Assembly: GCF_001995215.1 (NCBI RefSeq)
Contig: NZ_MUXN01000024.1
Span: forward strand, 25,386-62,004
Source: Amycolatopsis azurea DSM 43854
Lineage (GTDB): Bacteria; Actinomycetota; Actinomycetes; Mycobacteriales; Pseudonocardiaceae
DNA: 36,619 nt
Direction: 5' to 3'
A model generated the notes under the pieces. It searched no databases. It saw only the letters and a program-made list of their open reading frames with translations, and was not told where the DNA came from. Positions 31,616 to 36,619 of the stretch are shown piece by piece (positions within the stretch are counted from its first letter, which is position 1; every line of letters starts with the position of its first letter). The position numbers and the translations under genes are program-made.

Positions 31616-32491
31616 ATGAGCGAACACGGCAAGACCCCGGTGACGGTACTGGGGCTGGGCGCGATGGGAACCGCGCTCGTGGAGGCACTACTGGCCGCGG
31701 GACATCCGGTCACCGCGTGGAACCGGACCGCGAGCCGCGCCGAAGGCGTGGCGGCCAAAGGAGCCACGGTCGCGTCGACCGTGTCCGAGGCTCTCGCGGC
31801 GAACGAGATCGTGATCGCCTGCCTGCTCGACTACGACTCGGTGCACGAGGTCCTCGACCCCGCCGCGGCCGGGCTCGCGGGACGGCAGCTGATCAACCTG
31901 ACCAACGGCACCCCCGGCCAGGCGCGCGAGATGGGCGCCTGGGCAGAGGAACTCGGCGCGGAGTATCTGGACGGCGGCATCATGGCCGTCCCGCCGATGA
32001 TCGGCACTCCGGCGGCGTTCATCTTCTACAGCGGCTCGGGCAGTGCCCTGGGCCGGGCCCGGATGGCACTCGACACCTTCGGCGGCGTCAACTACCTCGG
32101 CGCCGACCCCGGCCTGGCGCCACTGCACGACCTCGCGCTGCTCAGCGGGATGTACGGGAACTTCATCGGCGTCATCCAGGCCTTCAGCCTGGTCGGCTCG
32201 GCCGGGGTCAAGGCACGGGAGTTCGCTCCGCTGCTTCGCGGCTGGATGGACGCGATGAGCAGCTTCCTGGAGCGCGCGGCCGAACAGATCGACGACGGCG
32301 ACTACGTGACCGACGTCGTGTCGAACATCGGGATGCAGGCCGCGGCCTTCCCGAACCTCGCCAAGGCCGCGGCGGACCAAGGCGTCAGCGCCGAACTGCT
32401 GGCCCCGTTGCAGTCGCTGATGGACCGGCGGGTCGCCGCCGGACACGGCGCCGAAGACCTCATCGGCGTCATCGAACTCCTCAAGAAGTAA
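31616..32491 (+). CDS. Imine-reductase-like NAD(P)-dependent oxidoreductase (Asp type)
   Basis: 291 residues. The Rossmann domain has VLGLGAMGTALVEAL (11-25) and the NADPH-type WNRTASRA turn (35-42). A long inter-domain helix leads to the helical C-terminal dimerisation domain characteristic of imine reductases and reductive aminases. In PLHDLALL, Asp172 occupies the usual proton-donor position. ATG 31616 follows GGTGG. It is the first gene of a pair with 32502-33362 (10-nt gap) and divergent from the BTAD regulator. It belongs to the same family as 53-889. Imine and iminium reduction with NADPH is expected; the physiological substrate cannot be deduced. Confidence 0.88.
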   Translation: MSEHGKTPVTVLGLGAMGTALVEALLAAGHPVTAWNRTASRAEGVAAKGATVASTVSEALAANEIVIACLLDYDSVHEVLDPAAAGLAGRQLINLTNGTPGQAREMGAWAEELGAEYLDGGIMAVPPMIGTPAAFIFYSGSGSALGRARMALDTFGGVNYLGADPGLAPLHDLALLSGMYGNFIGVIQAFSLVGSAGVKAREFAPLLRGWMDAMSSFLERAAEQIDDGDYVTDVVSNIGMQAAAFPNLAKAAADQGVSAELLAPLQSLMDRRVAAGHGAEDLIGVIELLKK

Positions 32492-32501
32492 GGGAAACAC
32501 A

Positions 32502-33362
32502 ATGATCACACTGATCGGGCTCGGCCCGATGGGACAGGCCATGGTCCGCGTACTCCTGGAGAACGGCCACGGAGTGACGGTCTGGAACCGCACCGCGAGC
32601 CGCGCGGACGGCGTCGTCGCGGCCGGTGCCGTGCGCGTCGATACCCCGGCGGACGCGGTCGCGGCGTCGGAACTGGTGCTGCTGAGCCTCACCGACTACG
32701 CGGCGATGTACGACATCCTCGGCAAGGCGGAGGAAGCGTTGACGGGCAAGGTGATCGTCAACCTCAGCTCGGACACCCCGGAGAAGACCCGCGAAGCCGC
32801 CGAGTGGGTCGAGGCCCGCGGCGCGAAGTTCATCGCCGGCGGCGTGATGGTGCCGGCGGAACTGGTGGGCAAGGACGAGGCGTACGTCTTCTACAGCGGC
32901 CCCGCCGACGTGTTCGAGAAGCACCGCGAGGCGCTGGCGCTCATCGGAAGGCCGGACTTCCTCGGCGAGGACGTCCGGCTGGCGCAGCTGTTCTACCAGG
33001 CACAGCTGGACATCTTCCTGAACTCGCTTTCGGCGTTCATGCACGCTAGCGCGCTGGTGCGTTCGGCCGGGGTGCCGCTGGAGAAGTTCATGCCGTACGC
33101 CAAGGACAATTTCGAGATGATGGGCTTCTACCTGGAAGCCGCGGTCGAGCAGATCGAGAAGGGCGACCACCCCGGCGACGAGGCCGACGTGATCATGATG
33201 GGCGCGAGCGCCGACCACATCGTGCAGGCGAGCCGGGACGCCGGGATCGACGTCGCGCTGCCGGAGGCGGTCAAGTCGCACTACGACCGGGCGATCGCCG
33301 CGGGACACGGGCGCAGCTCGTGGACCAGCCTCTTCGAGATCATCAAGGCGGACCGCAAGTAG
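32502..33362 (+). CDS. Imine-reductase-like NAD(P)-dependent oxidoreductase (Tyr type)
   Basis: A 286-residue paralogue of the preceding gene: LIGLGPMGQAMVRVLLENGH (4-23), WNRTASRADG (28-37), YVFYSGPADVFEKH, and the helical C-terminal domain. The segment aligned with the proton-donor site reads LAQLFYQAQL, placing Tyr165 where the upstream copy has Asp. Both residues are known at this position among imine reductases, and the swap may affect substrate range or stereochemistry. ATG 32502 has AAGGGAA in the 10-nt gap. The tight spacing means co-transcription, raising the possibility of a heterodimer, since the family is an intertwined dimer. The gene ends before a palindrome-rich intergenic region. 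Confidence 0.88.
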   Translation: MITLIGLGPMGQAMVRVLLENGHGVTVWNRTASRADGVVAAGAVRVDTPADAVAASELVLLSLTDYAAMYDILGKAEEALTGKVIVNLSSDTPEKTREAAEWVEARGAKFIAGGVMVPAELVGKDEAYVFYSGPADVFEKHREALALIGRPDFLGEDVRLAQLFYQAQLDIFLNSLSAFMHASALVRSAGVPLEKFMPYAKDNFEMMGFYLEAAVEQIEKGDHPGDEADVIMMGASADHIVQASRDAGIDVALPEAVKSHYDRAIAAGHGRSSWTSLFEIIKADRK

Positions 33363-33380
33363 TGAGGGTGGTTCGCGCGT

Positions 33381-33423
33381 GAAGGCCCCCTTCCCTCGGC
33401 TCAGTCGAGGGAAGGGGGCCTTC
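33381..33423. terminator. Long palindrome after the reductase pair
   Basis: An 18-bp perfect stem (33381-33398 with 33406-33423) and 7-nt loop lie 18 nt after the stop codon. The GAAGGCCCCCTTCC core matches the hairpin at 17950-18000. Confidence 0.75.
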
Positions 33424-33506
33424 GCCGAGGCCAAAGCCCATTGGTGCGGCCGGCGGTCGTGTGTGGAGGATTTGGGACGGTGATCGTGCCAGATCCTTCA
33501 TCGACA

Positions 33507-33545
33507 GGGGAGGATTCCGGCCGTTGAACGTCCGGAATCTTCCCC
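33507..33545. repeat. Stem-loop, 14 bp
   Basis: GGGGAGGATTCCGG (33507-33520) pairs with CCGGAATCTTCCCC (33532-33545) with one G-T pair and an 11-nt loop. Confidence 0.65.
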
Positions 33546-33581
33546 CGTGATGTCGTCTGCCACCGGCCTGGCCGACGTGAC

Positions 33582-33636
33582 CTTGATCAACGGAGGATCG
33601 GGGACGTGGAGTGTCCCCGATCCTCCGTTGATCAAG
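33582..33636. repeat. Perfect 24-bp palindrome
   Basis: 33582-33605 and 33613-33636 are exact reverse complements around the 7-nt loop GTGGAGT. The stem begins CTTGATCAACGG and closes on GGGGAC/GTCCCC. Confidence 0.8.
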
Positions 33637-33674
33637 CCCCGAAGCCGGACGACACCGAGCGACCATGCAGGAAT

Positions 33675-33721
33675 GACGATGAAGGAATCGGGACATTCAA
33701 CGTCCCAATTCCTTCATCGTC
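33675..33721. repeat. 20-bp palindrome with one mismatch
   Basis: 33675-33694 pairs with 33702-33721 except for one C-A mismatch, with a 7-nt loop ATTCAAC. The arm TTCCTTCATCG resembles ATCCTTCATCG at 33493-33503, so these stem-loops are related. Confidence 0.75.
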
Positions 33722-33951
33722 GAGCCCGGCAACCGCCGAACCGCCACCCTCGCGCAGGTCAGGCGTGGCTAGGTAAATACCGGTCCGCTCTAACCCTCCT
33801 TGCCACTCACGACCCGTCTGCGAAATCGGGCAAATAACCTGAATAGAGCGCTTCTTTCTGGATGGATGTCCTTTATGGACAGAAAGGGAAAGGCTCTTCA
33901 GCAAGTCCGCGTCTGACCGTCCTCCCGCCTGACAGCGCCTAGTGTGAGCTG

Positions 33952-34008
33952 GCGTTGTGAAAGCCACTTTCGCAACCTTCAGCGTTGCGAAAGTGGCTTT
34001 CACAACGC
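33952..34008. terminator. Perfect 25-bp palindrome before the lysR end
   Basis: 33952-33976 and 33984-34008 are exact reverse complements with a 7-nt loop. It is the same family as 17831-17883 (core GAAAGCCACTTTCGCAAC). It lies 32 nt past the minus-strand lysR stop and may terminate it. Confidence 0.75.
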
Positions 34009-34039
34009 TGTTCGGCAAGGCCAACCTCGCCTTTCTGCT

Positions 34040-34924
34040 CTAACCATCTTCGCCACTCACCGCACCCAGAATCTCCAGGAAGGCCTTCGCCGCCGGAGTG
34101 ACCGTGAAGCGGTTCCAGACGAGATGCTCGATCCGGGCGGGCGCGTCCGTCACCGGCACGGTGACCACACCGGTCAGATTCGGCACGTATTTCGACGGCA
34201 GCAGCGCCACTCCCAGGCTCTGGTGGATCAGTCGCGCCATGAAGTCGGCGGCCGTCACCTCGAACGCCACTTCCCGGGACACCTTCGCCGCGGCGAAGGC
34301 CTGATCGGTCTGTGCCCGTCCCGCCGACCCCACCGGGAAGTCGACGAACACTTCCGTCGAAAGCCGCCTCAAGTCCACTTCGGACTCTCCGGCGAGCGGA
34401 TGACCCGGTGCCACCACGGCGATCAGATCGTCGTGCCCCAGCTCGCAGGTGCTCACCCCCTCCGGCCGGTCGGACACCGGCAGGCCGAGGAACGCGACCT
34501 CGATCGCGCCGTCCCTGACCTGCTCCACCAACTGTCCGCTCGCCCCGACCCGCAGCCCGATCCGGACGTGCGGGTATCGGTGGCGGAACGTCTGCAACGC
34601 GGCCGGGACGTCGACCGCCGCCACGGTCGGGATGACGCCGACGGTGAGCCGACCGCGGATCTCCCCGACAGCGGCGGCGACCTCCGAGCCCGCGCGTTCG
34701 GCGGCGTCGAGACACTGGCGGGCGGCAGGGAGGAACGCCTCGCCCGCGGCGGTGAGCCGCACCCGTCGGCTCGTGCGGTCGAACAGCCGGGCGCCGAGTT
34801 CCCGTTCCAGCCGCGCTATCTGGTGGCTCAGCGCCGACTGCACGACAAGGCATCGTTCCGCGGCGCGCGTGAAGCTGTTCGTCTCCGCCACCGCCACGAC
34901 GTACCGCATCTGCTGAAGCTCCAT
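34040..34924 (-). CDS. LysR family transcriptional regulator
   Basis: 294 residues. The N-terminal winged HTH spans 1-60 (MELQQMRYVVAVAETNSFTR, then ERCLVVQSALSHQIARLERELGARLFDR), followed by the linker helix. A periplasmic-binding-like effector domain follows (about 90-290, GRLTVGVIPTVAAVDVPAAL, VDFPVGSAGR, SLGVALLPSKYV). ATG 34924 gives the standard LysR beginning; an ATG six codons upstream is possible. The gene is divergent from a DMT exporter, the usual LysR arrangement, with a T-N11-A box between them. It therefore probably activates 35004-36523 in response to a small molecule and represses itself. Confidence 0.92.
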   Translation of the reverse strand: MELQQMRYVVAVAETNSFTRAAERCLVVQSALSHQIARLERELGARLFDRTSRRVRLTAAGEAFLPAARQCLDAAERAGSEVAAAVGEIRGRLTVGVIPTVAAVDVPAALQTFRHRYPHVRIGLRVGASGQLVEQVRDGAIEVAFLGLPVSDRPEGVSTCELGHDDLIAVVAPGHPLAGESEVDLRRLSTEVFVDFPVGSAGRAQTDQAFAAAKVSREVAFEVTAADFMARLIHQSLGVALLPSKYVPNLTGVVTVPVTDAPARIEHLVWNRFTVTPAAKAFLEILGAVSGEDG

Positions 34925-34926
34925 GC

Positions 34927-34953
34927 ATCCATCTTGAATCACGATGGATCAAG
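34927..34953. promoter_or_regulatory. LysR-type operator
   Basis: CTTGA (34933-34937) and TCAAG (34949-34953) form an inverted repeat with an 11-nt spacer, the classic T-N11-A LysR box. An overlapping second dyad is ATCCATC (34927-34933) / GATGGAT (34943-34949). The site abuts the lysR start and lies 50-75 nt before the exporter start. Confidence 0.65.
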
Positions 34954-35003
34954 TGACAAACATGTGTTGGACTCATCGATCGTCAGCGTTGAAGCTGAGA
35001 AGC

Positions 35004-35906
35004 GTGAAAACACTGACGACCACACCGCTCGCCGCCGGACTGGCGGGCACCGCGCTGACCGCGTTCGCTCCTGTGGTCTGGGGAACGACCTACGTGGTCA
35101 CCACCGAACTCCTCCCGTCGGGGCATCCGCTGTTCGCCGGGCTCATGCGTGCGCTGCCCGCGGGTCTGATCGCGCTGGCCATCACCCGCACGCTCCCGCG
35201 CGGCACCTGGTGGCTGAAGGCCGCCGCGCTCGGCGTCCTCAACATCGGGATGTTCTTCCCGCTGCTGTTCGTCGCGGCCGAACGGCTGCCCGGCGGAGTC
35301 GCCGCCACCCTCGGCGCCGCCCAGCCGCTGCTCGTCGCGATCCTCGCCGTGGCGGTGCTGCGACAGAGCCCGTCCGCGTGGCGGTTCGCCTGGGGGATCG
35401 TCGGGATCGTGGGCGTCGGACTGGTCGTGATCGGCCCCGCGGCCGGCTTCGACCTCGTCGGGATCCTCGCCGGACTCGGCGGCGCCGCGACCATGGCGCT
35501 CGGTGTCACCCTCACCAAACGGTGGGGACGCCCGGTGGACGTCGGGCCGACGGCGTTCGCGTCGTGGCAGCTCACCGCTGGTGGCCTGTTCCTGGTACCG
35601 GTGACCTTCCTGTTCGAAGGCGCGCCCCCCGCGATCGACCTGGACGCGGCGCTCGGTTACCTCTGGCTCGGGCTGATCGGCGGCCTGCTCGCGTATGTCC
35701 TGTGGTTCCGCGGCATCACGTCGCTGCCGGTCACCTCGGTCGCGGTTCTGGGTCTGCTGTCGCCGATGGTCGCCGCGGTGCTCGGCGCCGTGCTGCTCGG
35801 CCAGTCGCTCGGCCTGATCCAGCTCGCCGGTTTCGCACTCGCACTGGCCTCGATCGTCGCGGGCCAGATCACCCCGAAGACCAAGAAGGAAGGCGTCGTC
35901 CGATGA
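35004..35906 (+). CDS. EamA/DMT-family transporter
   Basis: 300 residues, ten predicted transmembrane helices as two EamA repeats. The first contains TAFAPVVWGTTYVVTTELLP and PGGVAATLGAAQPLLVAILA. The second contains LWLGLIGGLLAYVLWFRGI and LPVTSVAVLGLLSPMVAAVLGAVLLGQSLG. Such inner-membrane proteins export amino acids, metabolites or drugs. GTG 35004 is chosen because the membrane domain starts right after it and AGAAG is upstream; an ATG at 34962 is possible but would add a polar extension overlapping the promoter region. Control by the divergent LysR is likely. It overlaps the next gene in an ATGA junction. Confidence 0.9.
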   Translation: MKTLTTTPLAAGLAGTALTAFAPVVWGTTYVVTTELLPSGHPLFAGLMRALPAGLIALAITRTLPRGTWWLKAAALGVLNIGMFFPLLFVAAERLPGGVAATLGAAQPLLVAILAVAVLRQSPSAWRFAWGIVGIVGVGLVVIGPAAGFDLVGILAGLGGAATMALGVTLTKRWGRPVDVGPTAFASWQLTAGGLFLVPVTFLFEGAPPAIDLDAALGYLWLGLIGGLLAYVLWFRGITSLPVTSVAVLGLLSPMVAAVLGAVLLGQSLGLIQLAGFALALASIVAGQITPKTKKEGVVR

Positions 35907-36523
35907 AGATCGCCGTTGTCGGAGCATCGGGCATGACCGGCTCCCGTGTCGTCGCCGAGGCCGTTTCCCGCGGGCACCACGTCACCGCCGTCTTCCGCCG
36001 CACCCCGCCGGAATCACCGCATCCGGACGTCGACGTCGTACGCGGCGACGTCACCGATGTCGGCCACATGAGCACCGTCCTCGGAGGAGTCGATGCCGTC
36101 GTGGGCGCGACAAGACCCGCGCCCGGCGCGGAAGACACCGTCGCCATGGCCGTCACGGCCCTGCTCGACGCCGCGGCGGGGACTCGCGTCCTGGTCGTCG
36201 GTGGCGCCGGGCCGTTGCGCTCGCCGTCCGGTGGACTCGTCATCGACGACCCCGCGTTCGTGCCGCCGGAGTGGCGGACCATCGCCTCGGCAAGCACGAG
36301 ACAGCTAGAAGCCTGCGAGGCGCACGCGGGGGACTGGGTGTACCTCAGCCCGCCCGCGATGCTCGAACCCGGCGTCCGGACCGGCGCCTACCGGCGTGGG
36401 ACGACGACCATCCTCGCCGCGGCGGACGGATCGTCGCGGATCTCGGCGGAGGATCTCGCCGTCGCCATCGTGGACGAACTCGAGAATCCAGGCAGGGAAC
36501 GGTACTTCACCGTGGGGTACTGA
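35903..36523 (+). CDS. NAD(P)H-binding SDR-like protein
   Basis: 206 residues of the NmrA-like/NAD(P)H-binding group. It has the loop AVVGASGMTGSRVVAEAVSRGH (4-25), VTAVFRRTP, VRGDVTDV, VDAVVGATRP, RVLVVGGAGPL and a C-terminal ISAEDLAVAIVDELENP, the block that marks this family. There is no Tyr-x-x-x-Lys pair, so it may bind flavin or quinone substrates or act as a sensor. The ATG overlaps the exporter stop (ATGA, 35903-35906), with AAGGAAGG upstream, so the two are co-translated under LysR control. The substrate is unknown. Confidence 0.88.
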   Translation: MKIAVVGASGMTGSRVVAEAVSRGHHVTAVFRRTPPESPHPDVDVVRGDVTDVGHMSTVLGGVDAVVGATRPAPGAEDTVAMAVTALLDAAAGTRVLVVGGAGPLRSPSGGLVIDDPAFVPPEWRTIASASTRQLEACEAHAGDWVYLSPPAMLEPGVRTGAYRRGTTTILAAADGSSRISAEDLAVAIVDELENPGRERYFTVGY

Positions 36524-36540
36524 ACATCCACTTATTGAGA

Positions 36541-36559
36541 GGTATGTCAAATATGGCGT
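36541..36559 (+). repeat. Degenerate copy of the terminal repeat
   Basis: GGTATGTCAAATATGGCGT matches 15 of 19 bases of the window-end repeat at 36601-36619, in the same orientation and exactly 60 bp away. It begins 18 nt after the last gene. Confidence 0.55.
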
Positions 36560-36598
36560 GATCGATCCCTGTCGAACTGATCTTCTTCGCCGCATCAA

Positions 36599-36619
36599 GG
36601 GGTAAGGCAAAGGTGGCGT
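36599..36619 (-). repeat. Window-terminal inverted repeat, right copy
   Basis: The last 21 bases, ending GGCAAAGGTGGCGT, are the exact reverse complement of bases 1-21. Confidence 0.85.

Larger units (their letters stand above)
33363..34039. other. Palindrome-rich non-coding region
   Basis: 677 nt without a convincing gene between two convergent genes. It holds five long stem-loops (listed separately) and a weaker one (CTTTCTG 33854-33860 / CAGAAAG 33880-33886). It also has two TCTAACC-plus-CCACTCAC fragments, at 33788-33811 and 34039-34060 (the second runs into the lysR end). Confidence 0.8.

Noticed and set aside
1..36619. Transposon or integrative element bounded by the terminal repeats
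   Set aside because: No transposase, integrase, relaxase or att-like duplication is seen, and the gene content is core-like, including mdh.
36524..36619. Start of a further gene at the right edge
   Set aside because: Short frames only, no ribosome-binding site, and the segment is occupied by repeat copies.

Overview
The window is very GC-rich, with dense coding, GTG/TTG starts, F420-type enzymes, ECF and BTAD/SARP-type regulators, and long perfect hairpins at gene ends. Together these point to a soil actinomycete of the Pseudonocardiales, most likely Amycolatopsis. That assignment is by style and recall, not by a search. There is no phage, integrase, transposase, CRISPR array, tRNA or rRNA, so this reads as ordinary chromosome. 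The two window ends carry the same 21-bp sequence in opposite orientation, which suggests the window is a complete assembly contig bounded by a repeat.

Layout. 53-3362: an imine-reductase-like oxidoreductase divergent from its MerR regulator, malate dehydrogenase, and a MarR regulator divergent from an NTF2-like protein that is followed by an F420-dependent LLM oxidoreductase. 4487-6054: two tandem DUF4360 secreted-protein paralogues with duplicated leaders. 6099-13040 (minus): an ECF41/SigJ-type sigma factor, an NAD(P)-binding epimerase-like protein, a GH92 mannosidase without signal peptide, and a FUSC-type membrane protein overlapping it by 4 nt. 13194-15976: an M36 (fungalysin) metallopeptidase split by a one-base frameshift. 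16381-17823: a DHA2-type drug exporter behind a 21-bp repeat array. 18014-22336 (minus): a large secreted GH92 mannosidase, divergent from a secreted tannase/feruloyl-esterase-family protein (22546-24186).

24259-28227 (minus): a three-gene ABC operon (one FtsX-like permease, two ATPases). 28333-31521 (minus): a BTAD/NB-ARC/TPR regulator, divergent from two tandem imine-reductase-like genes (31616-33362). 33363-34039 is non-coding and packed with long perfect palindromes. 34040-34924 (minus): a LysR regulator divergent from a DMT exporter that overlaps an NAD(P)-binding protein by 4 nt.

Themes. Four regulator/target divergons (MerR, MarR, BTAD, LysR) have visible operator candidates. Three imine-reductase-like genes lie in one window, two adjacent and differing at the predicted proton-donor position. 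Two GH92 enzymes, one with and one without an export signal, and a tannase-type esterase suggest glycan and plant-polymer use. Several starts sit only 6-9 nt downstream of a TANNNT element, as expected for leaderless mRNAs.
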